A DNA stretch of 64,000 bases, from NCBI RefSeq assembly GCF_009646335.1, contig NZ_WJBU01000013.1, positions 1-64,000 of the forward strand. Reading direction: 5' to 3'. The number at the start of each line of letters is the position of its first letter. The stretch's first letter is position 1. Positions 1-9,291 of the stretch are shown here, in pieces. This DNA is from Caenimonas koreensis DSM 17982. Its GTDB lineage: Bacteria > Pseudomonadota > Gammaproteobacteria > Burkholderiales > Burkholderiaceae_C. The position numbers and the translations under genes are program-made. The notes beneath the pieces are model-generated. The model was given only the letters and a program-made list of their open reading frames with translations, did not search any database and was not told where the DNA came from.

Positions 1-2
1 CG

Positions 3-86
3 AGGCTGCATTCGACGCTGGGGTACGTGAGCCCAATGCAGCATGAGAGAAACTGGTTGGCGGCCCAGGAAAAGAAGTCCGCTTAA
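3..86 (+). CDS. IS3-family transposase OrfB, C-terminal end (cut by window edge)
   Basis: The last 27 codons of a transposase run in from the left edge and stop at TAA 84-86. The translated tail contains RLHSTLGYVSPMQHE, the conserved C-terminal signature of IS3-group DDE transposases (family knowledge). Only this tail is visible, so I cannot say whether the element is intact. The 60 bases after it should hold the right end of the insertion sequence, but no inverted repeat can be assigned without the left end. Confidence 0.8.
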   Translation, partial: RLHSTLGYVSPMQHERNWLAAQEKKSA

Positions 87-146
87 CAAGCTCGGTTAAG
101 GGATTCGTCAAACAGGGGCAAGGTCAGAGCACTTGGCTATGGGCAA

Positions 147-390
147 GTGCAAGAGGGTCAGATGCAACCAGCAGACGAGCTCGTGCCGCATCAGCTGGCA
201 CGGCAGGTCAATCAAATATGGAGCATGGACTTTGTCGGCGCGAGCGGGGCCAACGGACGGCGCAGCAAGCTCCAGGCAGTGGCCAACGACTTCAGCCGCA
301 AGTGCCTGGAAATGACGGTGAACTGGGGTATCTCGCTGCGGTACCGCACCCGGCCGCTCGGGAGTGTCCGAGAGAACGGTGCGTCAGCTG
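147..390 (+). pseudogene. IS3-family transposase OrfB internal fragment
   Basis: This reading frame encodes VNQIWSMDFVG followed by NGRRSKLQAVANDFSRKCLE and VNWGIS. That is the start of the DDE integrase core of IS3-type transposases, where the D of WSMDFV is the first catalytic aspartate. The upstream HTH part and the downstream second D and E are absent. The frame loses similarity after about 340, where a different frame reads GVSERTVRQLV followed by a stop. This is a decayed fragment, and with the neighbouring transposase tail it marks a site of repeated insertion. Confidence 0.7.
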
Positions 391-396
391 GTGTAG

Positions 397-1362
397 TCAA
401 TCAATATCAGTGTCGTATTCGTCTTGGCTTGGTGCGAACCATGGTGCTGATGCTTTTCTTGCTGCTCGTTCCTGCTCTCTGAAATCATCTAGTTCACTCT
501 TAATACGGCTCGATTCCCCGGTCATGCGAACAGAAAACTCCTGCCCGCCTATAAGCATGCAAGTTGAGTAGCGTTCTAGATAGTCCTCGTAACAAGACTT
601 GCCTTTGGCATGCTTGTCTATGTTGTAGCCGAGCCAAGCTTCCAGATCCATGTGGTAGCTAAGGTCCGTCTGGATAGGCGTTTGTCGGCAAATGCTTTTG
701 CCCGACACTGGGTCTTCCGCAAAAATGGCGGAGAGTTGAATGGTGTGATGGAATGCCTTTAGGTCCTTCCAAAAATTTCGAAGTTCTTCCAGGTTGAGCC
801 GCCGAAGACCGGTCTTCTCATCCAGGTTGCTCTTCGTGGGGGAAAGCGACAAGCGGTAGTCACGAATTCGCTCGCCAAGTTTTTCCGCGTCAGTTTGCGT
901 CAACGCTTTGCTATCGGACGGAGGCTGAGTAGCTGCGCGGGCACCTTGATCTGTACCGTCAGCCGGTGAAACGGCAGCGTGATACGGGTCTCGCTTCACC
1001 TCACTGGGAGGGAGTTGGCGGTTGCAGTCTGCCCGGGGAGCTTCGGGTGTGGCTTCGCTCGCCCCCTGTAAAGTGCCCGTTGCGTAGAAATTCTGGTGTG
1101 TCGCGGCGGCGCTTCGCCTGACGCTGCCTGGCAAATGCAGGATGGTGAAGTCAGATTCGGGCCCTCTAGGAGTATTTGCAGGGTCGATGGCCAATGATTC
1201 TCTTACGGAGCCGGAGTGGGGTATGCAGTTGCTGGGCATAAGCTGCTTTTGAGGCAAGGGTGGAAAGCCGCATATCTTGCTGAGCGGGAGACCATGTAAC
1301 CAGATGCTTGCGTCTCGCCAAATGCTTGCATCTCGCCAGTCGCAAGGCGAGTACTTGATCAC
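397..1362 (-). CDS. Hypothetical protein next to IS remnants
   Basis: A 321-residue frame opens with GTG at 1362. A later ATG at 1239 (MPSNCIPHSG) is an alternative, and neither start has a convincing ribosome binding site. The first 110 residues are low in complexity and include an in-frame duplication of RDASIW encoded by a tandem 18-base repeat near 1305-1340. The C-terminal 170 residues are charged and mostly helical (LGERIRDYRLSLSPTKSNLD, then LNLEELRNFWKDLKAFHH). I recognise no family. Its position against decayed transposases, its composition and its ragged N terminus suggest an acquired gene. It could be another member of the effector-like set at 44.8-51.7 kb, but it has no good copy of their shared promoter motif. 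Confidence 0.55.
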   Translation of the reverse strand: MIKYSPCDWRDASIWRDASIWLHGLPLSKICGFPPLPQKQLMPSNCIPHSGSVRESLAIDPANTPRGPESDFTILHLPGSVRRSAAATHQNFYATGTLQGASEATPEAPRADCNRQLPPSEVKRDPYHAAVSPADGTDQGARAATQPPSDSKALTQTDAEKLGERIRDYRLSLSPTKSNLDEKTGLRRLNLEELRNFWKDLKAFHHTIQLSAIFAEDPVSGKSICRQTPIQTDLSYHMDLEAWLGYNIDKHAKGKSCYEDYLERYSTCMLIGGQEFSVRMTGESSRIKSELDDFREQERAARKASAPWFAPSQDEYDTDID

Positions 1363-1473
1363 GTATTGCGCCCTCGTCGAGGGGGTGCAGGGGCCAAGAG
1401 CGCCGGTGCGTCAGCATGCCAGTATGTCCAGAAGTATTGCCACGCGGGCCGCACAAATTAAGCAGCCGTCCCC

Positions 1474-2253
1474 CTACATGTAATTCGGCTTCGTCTTGAC
1501 GAGAAAAGCCTCGATGCCAATGCCCGCGTTGGCATGGTGAAGGTTCTTGACGAAGTGGTCGCGCTCGCTGGCCAAGTGCGCCGTGAGCGTTGCACCTGGC
1601 GCATCGTTGATGAGTTCCTTGATACTCGCGAGGGCATTGGGCGCGCGCTCGTTGAGCCTGTCGGCCAACGCCAGTGCCTGTGCCATGGCTTCGCCCGGTA
1701 CGGTGACGCGGTTGACGACACCCAGCTCATTCAAGCGCTGTGCACCGATGCGCTCGCCTGCCATCAGCAACTCGCTTGCCAGCTGGCGCGGCAGTGCGTG
1801 CGTAAGGTTCCACGAGCCACCGCCGTCAGGCGAGAGCGCAACGCTGCTGTACGACATGACGAAGACAGCGTTGTCGGCAGCGACGATGAGGTCGCACGCC
1901 AGCGCGAGCGAAAAGCCGGCACCTGCAGCCGCGCCTTCGACGGCTGCGATCACCGGTTTGGGAAATGTGCGGATCGCCTCGATCAGGCTGTGCAGGCCTT
2001 CGATGCTCTGCGCCTGAACTTCTGGCGGCAGTTCGCGGTTGGCTTTGAGGCGCTGCAGGTTGCCGCCCGCGCAGAACATGGTGCCTTCGCCGGTGATGAC
2101 GACGCTGCGCACCTCTGCGTTGGACTCCGCGATGCTCAGTGCTTCGACGCCAGCTGCATACATCTCGGGGCCGAGCGCATTGCGCAACTCTGGGTTGCTC
2201 AGCGTCAGGACCATGGTCTGGCCCTGGCTGGTGCTCTTGATTTCGGCGGCCAT
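1474..2253 (-). CDS. Enoyl-CoA hydratase/isomerase family protein
   Basis: This 259-residue crotonase-fold protein probably hydrates or isomerises an enoyl-CoA in fatty-acid or phenylacetate-type beta-oxidation. The oxyanion-hole segments are visible: FCAGGNLQRL (about residue 60) and VEGAAAGAGFSLALACDLI (about 105-123). The ATG at 2253 is preferred because AGGAGAG lies about 10 bases upstream and it follows the TGA of the dehydrogenase by only a few bases, so the two are translationally coupled. An ATG at 2271 inside the upstream gene is possible but less likely. The pairing resembles PaaG/PaaH or oxepin-CoA hydrolase arrangements, but the substrate cannot be read from sequence. Confidence 0.88.
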   Translation of the reverse strand: MAAEIKSTSQGQTMVLTLSNPELRNALGPEMYAAGVEALSIAESNAEVRSVVITGEGTMFCAGGNLQRLKANRELPPEVQAQSIEGLHSLIEAIRTFPKPVIAAVEGAAAGAGFSLALACDLIVAADNAVFVMSYSSVALSPDGGGSWNLTHALPRQLASELLMAGERIGAQRLNELGVVNRVTVPGEAMAQALALADRLNERAPNALASIKELINDAPGATLTAHLASERDHFVKNLHHANAGIGIEAFLVKTKPNYM

Positions 2254-2257
2254 CGCG

Positions 2258-3778
2258 TCAGCTCTCCTCATGCAGCAAAGACAGGCCGATGGCGCCGCGG
2301 CGGCGCAGCCACGGGCTCGGGCGATAGCGCGGATCGCCGTATACCGTCTGCATGTTGAAGAGCACTTCGAGGATGTTGGTCGGGCCCCAGCGGTTGCCCA
2401 TGGCCAGCGGCCCCATCGGGTAACCGAGGCCGAGCGTCACGGCGGTTTCCAGGTCGGCCGGCGTGCAGATCTGCTGCTGGCAGATGTCGCTGGCGATATT
2501 GACGATCGACGCGATCACGCGTTGCGTGACGAAGCCGCCCGAGTCGCGGATGACGCTCACGGCCTTGCCGTCACGCGCGAACAGGGCGTGCGCGGCGTCG
2601 CGCATGTCGGTCCGCGTCGCAGGGTTGCTGGCCAGCACGCGGCGCTTGGTGGCCTCGTCTTCGACGAGCATGTCGATGCCGATGGTGCGCGCGGGGTCGA
2701 GCCGCTCCACCACGGCCACGGTCGTGATGTCGAAGCCCAGCGGTGCCACCAGCGTGAGCGCGTTCATGGACGGCGACTGACCGGTTTCGATCTGCGCGCC
2801 CAGGTTCTTGAGCAGCTGGTAGAGCTCGGAGCGGCGGGCCGCGCGCGTCGACACCCACACTGGCGGCATGTCGCCCACTTGCGGCGTTGCTGGCTCAGCA
2901 GGCAACTGGGGCTTGGCCTCGACGTACTTGTAGAAGCCCTCACCTGACTTGCGGCCGACCATTCCAGCGGCCAAACGTTGCGCGGTGATCACACTCGGGC
3001 GATATCGCGGCTCGTCGTAGTACTGGCGATAAATCGATTCCATGACCGGATGCGAGACGTCGAGCGCCGTCAGGTCCATCAGCTCAAACGGCCCGAGCCG
3101 AAAGCCCGCCTGGTCTTTCAGGATGCGGTCGATCGTGGCGAAATCGGCAATGCCTTCACTCACGATTCGCAGCGCCTCCGTGCCGTAAGCGCGGCCCGCG
3201 TGGTTGACGATGAAGCCAGGCGTGTCTTGTGCCATCACGGGCGTGTGGCCTATCTGCAAGGCATAGTCCGCCAGCGATTTGCACACGGCCGGATCTGTCT
3301 TCAAGCCCGCAATCACCTCCACGACCTTCATCAGTGGCACGGGGTTGAAGAAGTGATAGCCAGCGAATCTTTGCGGGTGTGCGAGCTTCGCGGCGATGGC
3401 CGTGACAGAGAGGGACGACGTGTTGGTGACCAGCACGGCGTCGTGCCGCACGACAGCTTCGAGCTCGGCGAAGAACGACTTCTTCACGTCGAGCCGCTCG
3501 ACAATCGCTTCGATCACCAGGTCGCAATCGGCGAGCTCCTGCAGGGTGCCTGCCGCATGAAGCCGTTCCTTGCACGCTTGCGCCTGCCTGGCGTCGAGCT
3601 TGCCCTTGTCGGCCATTCGGTCCCACTGCGCGTGCAAAGCGTCGCGTGCCCGCTCGATGGCGGCTGGCTGGGTGTCGAAGAGCTTGACGATGCTGCCTGC
3701 CTGTACGGCAATCTGGGCAATGCCCTGGCCCATGGCGCCCGCGCCGGTGATGCCAACGGTGGTGAATCTGAGAGTCAT
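2258..3778 (-). CDS. paaH: 3-hydroxyacyl-CoA dehydrogenase, PaaH/PaaC type
   Basis: This 506-residue NAD-dependent 3-hydroxyacyl-CoA dehydrogenase has the dinucleotide motif GAGAMGQG at residues 11-18. An HFFNPVPLMKVVEV segment follows the Rossmann fold, then a first 3HCDH C-terminal domain (about 190-285) and a second one (about 400-500, with GLGYPMGPLAMGN). The two C-terminal domains and the length of about 506 residues fit the PaaH/PaaC type that oxidises 3-hydroxyadipyl-CoA in phenylacetate degradation. No other paa genes are in the window, so a general beta-oxidation role is equally possible. It forms an operon with the downstream hydratase. Confidence 0.85.
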   Translation of the reverse strand: MTLRFTTVGITGAGAMGQGIAQIAVQAGSIVKLFDTQPAAIERARDALHAQWDRMADKGKLDARQAQACKERLHAAGTLQELADCDLVIEAIVERLDVKKSFFAELEAVVRHDAVLVTNTSSLSVTAIAAKLAHPQRFAGYHFFNPVPLMKVVEVIAGLKTDPAVCKSLADYALQIGHTPVMAQDTPGFIVNHAGRAYGTEALRIVSEGIADFATIDRILKDQAGFRLGPFELMDLTALDVSHPVMESIYRQYYDEPRYRPSVITAQRLAAGMVGRKSGEGFYKYVEAKPQLPAEPATPQVGDMPPVWVSTRAARRSELYQLLKNLGAQIETGQSPSMNALTLVAPLGFDITTVAVVERLDPARTIGIDMLVEDEATKRRVLASNPATRTDMRDAAHALFARDGKAVSVIRDSGGFVTQRVIASIVNIASDICQQQICTPADLETAVTLGLGYPMGPLAMGNRWGPTNILEVLFNMQTVYGDPRYRPSPWLRRRGAIGLSLLHEES

Positions 3779-3842
3779 CGTTCAATTATCCGGCAGCGCC
3801 AAATGCCTCCAATTGGTAACGCCTGTGCAACAATCTTAGGCA

Positions 3843-5963
3843 ATGAATCGCTCCAGCATTTTGCGAAACGCGTTGCTGCGTGCGGGGTTGCTCCTGGCAG
3901 CGCCCGCAAGCTTCGCGTTTGGCACCGGGGCAGCCGAAGGCGTGCCCCTGATTGGCCGCCCGCTCGACATCGTCGTTCCGATCACACTTGACGCAGGCAC
4001 TGACCTGGCGAGTTCGTGCGTCACCGCGGAGGTGATGCAGGGCGACACCGCGATTGAATCGGCGCAGACGCGGGTGGAAGGGGGCGGTTCAGCGCGCACG
4101 GTGCTGCGCGTGCGCACCACCCGCCTGATCGAAGAGCCGGTCGTGACGGTCACGGTGAACTTCGGGTGCTTCCTCAGGACCAGCCGCAAGTTCGTGCTTC
4201 TGGCCGACCTGCCGGCCACTGTGTCGAGTCCGATCCCGCCGCTCGTTCCCAGGACGCAAGCCGCCGCTGGGCCGACGGTGTTGCCGTTCAGTCCGGGTTT
4301 GGGTGGTTTTGACGTCCCGGCGGGCAATGGGGCGCAGCCCGGGCCTGCAAGCTCGACGACCAGGCGGCGCGCGACAGCGCCTGGCGCCGAGGCCCCCGCC
4401 GCCGGTGCACGGCCAGCTGCTGGATCCATGTCGCCGCGCCTGGCGCGGGCCCCCAACACGCCCGCCGCAGGGCAAGACCCGGCGGTGGCTTCGCCCACGA
4501 CGGCGGCGCCGGCACCGGCTAAGCGGTCGCAGGCGTCTGTGGTCCGGGTCGACAGGCGCAGCCGCCTCAAGCTCGAACCGCTCGATCTCACGGTCGATCC
4601 GGAACCCAAGCTCAAGCTCACCATGAGTATTGACACGGTGCCTGAGGTCACGCCCCAGAAGCGCGCCGAGGCCGCGGCCATCTGGCGCGCACTGAACCGG
4701 TCGCAGGCTGACGTGGTGCAGGATTACGAGCGCCTGCAGGCGATGAGCGCTGACCTCACGGCGATGCGCCAGAGCATACAGGCGAACAAGGCCGAACTCG
4801 ATGCGGTTCGCGCCAAGCTTGAGAAAGCCGAAAGCGACCGCGACCGGATGACCTGGCTGCTCACGGCCATCGTGATCGCATTGGTGCTTGCTTTGGCGGC
4901 GGCGCTCTTCCTGCGAAGGCGCGGCTGGTTTGCGGGCGGCGACAAGTCAGAGCCGCGTTGGTGGCGAGACAGCAAGGGGCAGGAGCTTGACGCATCGGAG
5001 CCCACCATCGTGGCGGCCGCTGCCCCGGCCAGCAGCGCGGTGAGCGGCAAGCAGCTCGACGTGGACCTCGATGTCTTCGGTGACGCTCCGGCCAGTGCGC
5101 AGGCGCCTGCCTCCACCGAGTCGACGCAGCCGATATCGGCTTTCGACAATCTCGACTTCCAGAGCAGCCAGCCCTCCAGCTGGAGATCGCTGACGACGGA
5201 GGAGCTGCACGACATCCAGGAGCAGGCCGACTTTTTTGTGTCGCTGGGCGACTACGACCGTGCCGTGAATGTGCTGATGACGCATGTGCATGCCAGCCCG
5301 CACAACAGCGCGCTGGCATGGATGGCGTTGCTGGATCTTCATCATCGCCTCAACCGCGAGCGTGGCTACGAAGGCTTGCGCGACCAGATCGAGCGGCGCA
5401 TGAACGTGAAGGTGCCGGCATTCAACGACTACCTCAAACCAACTGCCGGGCTCGAAGCGTATGCCGACGCGCTCGCGCGCATCGTCAGCTTGTGGCCGTC
5501 ACCGCGTGTGCTGGATGTCATCGAGGAATCGATCTACCGCCTGCCAGGCGCCGCCAGCGGCGAATCAGAGCGCTTCGAGCTCGCCGCCTTCGACGAACTC
5601 CTGCTGCTGCAGAGCCTGGCCAAGGCCGTCGTGAAGCAGCCGGCGGCGACCGATGTGCAACTGGCCCAGGAGCCCGGTGCCGGCGAAAACTTCCCGATGA
5701 CGTCGATCCAGCCTTTGTCTTCCGAGCTGGCCGGCCCGTCGGATGCCGAGATGATGGTGCTTGCCACGCTGCTCGCTGGCAGCCGCATCGACATCAATCT
5801 GGACGAGGAAGAAAAGCCGGTGGCCACGCTGCCAACCCTGCCGGAATTGCCGAAGGGCGCGCCGCTGCACGACGCACAAGGCTGGCCCGTGGCCGACGAC
5901 AAAGACAACCTGATCGAGTTTGACGACTTTGACGACGTGACGTCGCGAGTTGGCAAGAAGTAG
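3843..5963 (+). CDS. FimV-like membrane protein with TPR-type C terminus
   Basis: The 706-residue protein starts with a signal peptide (LRAGLLLAAPASFAFG) and a periplasmic domain containing GRPLDIVVPITLDAG, which corresponds to the conserved start of FimV-like proteins. A long Pro/Ala-rich linker (about 135-240) and a coiled-coil-prone stretch (about 285-335) follow, then one membrane helix (LLTAIVIALVLALAAALFL, about 340-358) and an acidic cytoplasmic part. In that part, DFFVSLGDYDRAVNVLMTHV resembles the TPR region of FimV. No clear LysM domain is visible, which is unusual for FimV. In other bacteria FimV acts as a polar hub for type IV pili and chemoreceptors. Here that role is inferred from architecture only. 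Confidence 0.7.
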   Translation: MNRSSILRNALLRAGLLLAAPASFAFGTGAAEGVPLIGRPLDIVVPITLDAGTDLASSCVTAEVMQGDTAIESAQTRVEGGGSARTVLRVRTTRLIEEPVVTVTVNFGCFLRTSRKFVLLADLPATVSSPIPPLVPRTQAAAGPTVLPFSPGLGGFDVPAGNGAQPGPASSTTRRRATAPGAEAPAAGARPAAGSMSPRLARAPNTPAAGQDPAVASPTTAAPAPAKRSQASVVRVDRRSRLKLEPLDLTVDPEPKLKLTMSIDTVPEVTPQKRAEAAAIWRALNRSQADVVQDYERLQAMSADLTAMRQSIQANKAELDAVRAKLEKAESDRDRMTWLLTAIVIALVLALAAALFLRRRGWFAGGDKSEPRWWRDSKGQELDASEPTIVAAAAPASSAVSGKQLDVDLDVFGDAPASAQAPASTESTQPISAFDNLDFQSSQPSSWRSLTTEELHDIQEQADFFVSLGDYDRAVNVLMTHVHASPHNSALAWMALLDLHHRLNRERGYEGLRDQIERRMNVKVPAFNDYLKPTAGLEAYADALARIVSLWPSPRVLDVIEESIYRLPGAASGESERFELAAFDELLLLQSLAKAVVKQPAATDVQLAQEPGAGENFPMTSIQPLSSELAGPSDAEMMVLATLLAGSRIDINLDEEEKPVATLPTLPELPKGAPLHDAQGWPVADDKDNLIEFDDFDDVTSRVGKK

Positions 5964-6014
5964 CGCCCGCCAACACGCCTTCAGGCGCGGCTGCGACAGG
6001 CACCACGGCCCGGG

Positions 6015-7184
6015 TCAGCGTACGGCAAGTCGCAGTTTGTCGTGCCGCGTGGCCCAGGCGCTGCACGCCATCGCGACGACGAGAAACGCCAGCGCGGCCC
6101 AATGCAGCGTTTCCATGCCGTCGTGCGCAATCAGCCAGCCGCCTGCGCCCGCGCCGACTGCCTGGCCCGCGTACATGGCCGAGGTGTTCAAAGCGATGGA
6201 GGCCGACGCGAGCGCAGGTGCAATGCCAACCAGCCGCGCTTGTTGCGCCGAGTTGGATGAAAAACAACCCAGCGCCCACGGAATCGCGATCACGCCAGCG
6301 AGCATGATGCTCGTCCCCAGCGGCCAGACCAGGAACGTCAGGCTCATGGCCACGATGCCAATCATGACGCTGCGCGAAGCGCCTACCCGGTCGATCTGGC
6401 GCGACATGACCGCGTTGCCAATGAAGCCGAACAGGCCGAACCACATGAAAAACGCGCTGAGCTCAACCGCGGTGATCCCGACCTTGAACTTGAAGTACGG
6501 CGCGAAATAGGAAAAGAGCACGAACTGGCCGGCGGAATACAGCACCGTCACCAATATGCAAAGCATCAAGGCGGGTGAGCGGAATGTCTCGTGCCACGCA
6601 GCCACAGAAAGGGCAGGCGGCTTCACGCCGTCGGGCATTGAGCGCCATACCCACACGCCGCTCGCCAGGCTGAGAATGCCTACCGCGCCAAACGCGGCCT
6701 GCCAGCCGAACGTGCCGCCGATCAGTGCGCCCATGGGCATGCCCAGCACGGACGCAACTGACCAGCCCAGGAACACGAACGTGATGGCCCGGCCGCGCTG
6801 GTCAGCCGGCACGAGCAGCCCGATGCAAGCGGCCGCCTGCGGCGTGAAGATCGCCGGCGCAATCATCGACAAGACGCGCAGCGGCAGCAAAGCCGCAAAG
6901 CTCGGCGCGGCCGTGCAGGCGATGTGCAGCAGGCCGTACCAGAGCATGGAAAGCGCCAGCAGGCGTCGCCTGTCCCAGCCGGCGACCAGTGCAGCCACCA
7001 GCGGCGCCGTGATGCACATGAGAAGGGCACCTGCTGAAATCAACTGGCCTGCTGTGGCTGGCGACACGACGAGGGAGGTGCTGATCTCATTGAGCGTGCC
7101 GGGCACGATCATCACGCCCGTGCCGATGACAAAGTTGCCAAAGAGCAGCGGCCAGAGAACGCCCGGAAGGCGCGGGGTGGTCAT
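6015..7184 (-). CDS. MFS transporter, DHA1/AraJ-like
   Basis: The 389-residue protein has about twelve hydrophobic segments and belongs to the major facilitator superfamily. The loop after helix 2 reads GWDRRRLLALSMLWYG, a form of the MFS D-R-x-G-R-R signature, and the middle loop around residue 190 is short and basic. Efflux permeases of the AraJ/DHA1 group have this size and order. It ends the strand-minus pair with the hydroxyacid dehydrogenase gene, whose stop lies 8 bases upstream, so the two are likely cotranscribed. The substrate is unknown. Confidence 0.82.
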   Translation of the reverse strand: MTTPRLPGVLWPLLFGNFVIGTGVMIVPGTLNEISTSLVVSPATAGQLISAGALLMCITAPLVAALVAGWDRRRLLALSMLWYGLLHIACTAAPSFAALLPLRVLSMIAPAIFTPQAAACIGLLVPADQRGRAITFVFLGWSVASVLGMPMGALIGGTFGWQAAFGAVGILSLASGVWVWRSMPDGVKPPALSVAAWHETFRSPALMLCILVTVLYSAGQFVLFSYFAPYFKFKVGITAVELSAFFMWFGLFGFIGNAVMSRQIDRVGASRSVMIGIVAMSLTFLVWPLGTSIMLAGVIAIPWALGCFSSNSAQQARLVGIAPALASASIALNTSAMYAGQAVGAGAGGWLIAHDGMETLHWAALAFLVVAMACSAWATRHDKLRLAVR

Positions 7185-7192
7185 GGATCCCG

Positions 7193-8200
7193 TCAGCGCC
7201 GGATCTGCAACGCGCCCGGATTGACGATGTTGGTCGGTGTGCCGCGGATGAAGTTCACGACATTGTCGAAAGCTGCGCCGAAGTACAGCTCATAGCTGTC
7301 GAGCTCGACGTAGCCGATATGCGGCGTGCAGATGCAGTTTTCCAGTCGAAGCAGCGCGTGGCCCTGCAGGATCGGCTCGCTTTCGAAGACATCGACCGCG
7401 GCCATGCCGGGGCGGCCACGGTTGAGCGCTGCGATCAACGCGTCGGGCGCGATCAACTCGGCGCGCGACGTATTCACGAGCAACGAAGTCGGCTTCATTC
7501 GTCCCAGGTCGTCCAATGTGACGATGCCGGCAGTGTCGTCGGACAGGCGCAGATGCAGGCTGAGCACATCGCTTTGCTCGAAGAGCTCTTGCCGGCTGGT
7601 CGCGGCCTGCACGCCGTCAGCGACAGCCCGCTCGCGCGATGCCGGGCTGCCCCACACCAGGACATTCATGCCGAATGCCTTGCCGTAGCCTGCGACCAGC
7701 TTGCCGATCTTTCCGTAGCCCCAGATCCCCAGCGTCCGGCCTTTGAGGACCATGCCAAGGCCGAAGTTGGCCGGCATGGATGCTGACTTCATGCCCGACT
7801 GTTGCCAGCCGCCATGCTTGAGCGTGGCGATGTACTGCGGAATGCGCCGCATTGCCGCCATGATCAGCGCCCATGTCAGCTCGGCCGGTGCCACCGGTGA
7901 GCCAACGCCTTCAGCGACAGCAATGCCGCGCTCGGTGCATGCCTGGACGTCCACGTGGGCGCCGACACGGCCCGTTTGCGAAATCATCTTCAGGCGCGGG
8001 AGTTTTTCGATCAGGGCGCGCGTGAGGTGGGTTCGCTCGCGAATCAGCACGATCACATCGGCATCGCGCAGCCGCACCGACAGCTGGCCGATGCCTTTGA
8101 CGGTGTTGGTATAGACCTTGGCCGGAAAGGCCTCCAGCCGGGACGCGCACTGGAGCTTGCGTACCGCGTCCTGGTAGTCGTCGAGGATCACAATATTCAT
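7193..8200 (-). CDS. D-2-hydroxyacid dehydrogenase family protein
   Basis: This 335-residue NAD(P)-dependent dehydrogenase has the Rossmann motif LGIWGYGKIGKLVAGYG at about residue 155. The catalytic Arg lies in NTSRAELI and the catalytic His in CTPHIGYVE, with an intervening acidic residue near FESEP. These are the hallmarks of the family that includes phosphoglycerate dehydrogenase, glyoxylate reductase and lactate dehydrogenase. The ACT domain of SerA is missing, so serine synthesis is unlikely. It probably reduces a 2-keto acid. It is the first gene of a two-gene unit with the MFS transporter. Confidence 0.85.
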   Translation of the reverse strand: MNIVILDDYQDAVRKLQCASRLEAFPAKVYTNTVKGIGQLSVRLRDADVIVLIRERTHLTRALIEKLPRLKMISQTGRVGAHVDVQACTERGIAVAEGVGSPVAPAELTWALIMAAMRRIPQYIATLKHGGWQQSGMKSASMPANFGLGMVLKGRTLGIWGYGKIGKLVAGYGKAFGMNVLVWGSPASRERAVADGVQAATSRQELFEQSDVLSLHLRLSDDTAGIVTLDDLGRMKPTSLLVNTSRAELIAPDALIAALNRGRPGMAAVDVFESEPILQGHALLRLENCICTPHIGYVELDSYELYFGAAFDNVVNFIRGTPTNIVNPGALQIRR

Positions 8201-8321
8201 CGCCTTGCATTGTGCCTCGGGCTGCGGGGCTGGAGGCAGCGCGCCAGCAGGAATATGGCGATGACATTAGCATCCGCACTCCTGATTCCTGTTAAACATT
8301 CCTGTTACGCAAGGTGACCCC

Positions 8322-8837
8322 ATGACGATTTCAATGCATTCCGCGAGCGTGCCGACCTTCACCCACATCCTGGGCAACTTGTCTCACTGTCTTGACAAGG
8401 CGCAAGCGTTCATCGATGCGCGCAAGGTGGACCCGAACGCGATCCTCAACTTTCGCCTGTACCCGGATATGCTGCCTTTCACGAAGCAAGTCCAGATCGC
8501 CTGCGACTCGGCCAAGAACGGCATCGCGCGCATATCCGGTGTGGAAGCACCCAAGTTTGAAGACAACGAGGCCAGCATCGCGGAACTGCAGGCGCGTATC
8601 CAGAAAACGGTGGACTTCCTCAAGAGCGTTCCGGCTGACAAGCTCAATGGCACGGAAGACAAGGACATCACCTTCCCTGTGGGCAGGGAGCAGACGCGCA
8701 CGATGACGGGTGAGGCGTACCTGAAGCACTGGTCCTTTCCCAATTTCTTCTTCCACGTGACGACTGCCTACGCGATCCTTCGGCACAACGGGGTGGAATT
8801 GGGCAAGCAGGACTACCTGGTCGGCAACCGCACCTGA
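8322..8837 (+). CDS. DUF1993 family protein
   Basis: This 171-residue soluble protein matches the DUF1993 pattern. It has an N-terminal LGNLSHCLDKAQAFIDARK helix, the stretch NFRLYPDMLPFTKQVQIACD, and a C-terminal FFFHVTTAYAILRHNGVELG. Members are predicted DinB-like four-helix proteins of unknown function. The start at 8322 is supported by AAGGTG a few bases upstream. It stands alone, divergent from the dehydrogenase gene, and has no recognisable partner. Confidence 0.85.
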   Translation: MTISMHSASVPTFTHILGNLSHCLDKAQAFIDARKVDPNAILNFRLYPDMLPFTKQVQIACDSAKNGIARISGVEAPKFEDNEASIAELQARIQKTVDFLKSVPADKLNGTEDKDITFPVGREQTRTMTGEAYLKHWSFPNFFFHVTTAYAILRHNGVELGKQDYLVGNRT

Positions 8838-8838
8838 G

Positions 8839-9177
8839 TCAGTGCGCGGCGATTGATTCCAGTGCGGCCAGACGTTCAAGCTCAGCGCAGACGTCGGCCA
8901 TGCTGCCTGACAGCGCCATGCCCATGGCTGCGGATGCCGGCGAATCGCCCCGCGCCCGGAACACTCGCAGTGGGCGCGTTGATTTGCGGCAGTTCGGCGC
9001 AGCCAGGGGTCGCGAAGCGCGCAACCGTGCCGAGCGAAAAACAGCGGGACGCGTATCGACGCAAATACTTCCTTGGGATGCGGGCGCAGCCGTTGCGCCA
9101 CTGGTTGGCGCAAACCAGGACAGCAAACCGTTCAGCGGTGCGAACAGGCTTCCAAAAGAAAACATCGTGATTGCCAT
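8839..9177 (-). CDS. Small hypothetical protein
   Basis: This 112-residue frame starts at ATG 9177 behind a good AAGGAGAG ribosome binding site. The first 30 residues (MAITMFSFGSLFAPLNGLLS) and the last 20 (MADVCAELERLAALESIAAH) look like real protein. The middle is Arg-rich and may be out of frame: another minus frame through 8882-9064 reads more naturally there. It is either a genuine small gene or one with a frameshift. I recognise no homologue. Confidence 0.45.
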   Translation of the reverse strand: MAITMFSFGSLFAPLNGLLSWFAPTSGATAAPASQGSICVDTRPAVFRSARLRASRPLAAPNCRKSTRPLRVFRARGDSPASAAMGMALSGSMADVCAELERLAALESIAAH

Positions 9178-9291
9178 GCGACTCTCCTTGAACATCAGGG
9201 GTAGGGACACAGGCAGGATTTACTTTTGAAGTACCGGCTGCAGGGTGATGGCCACCGCCATACGCCCGCCACCTGCGGCCGGCCGCCGTGG

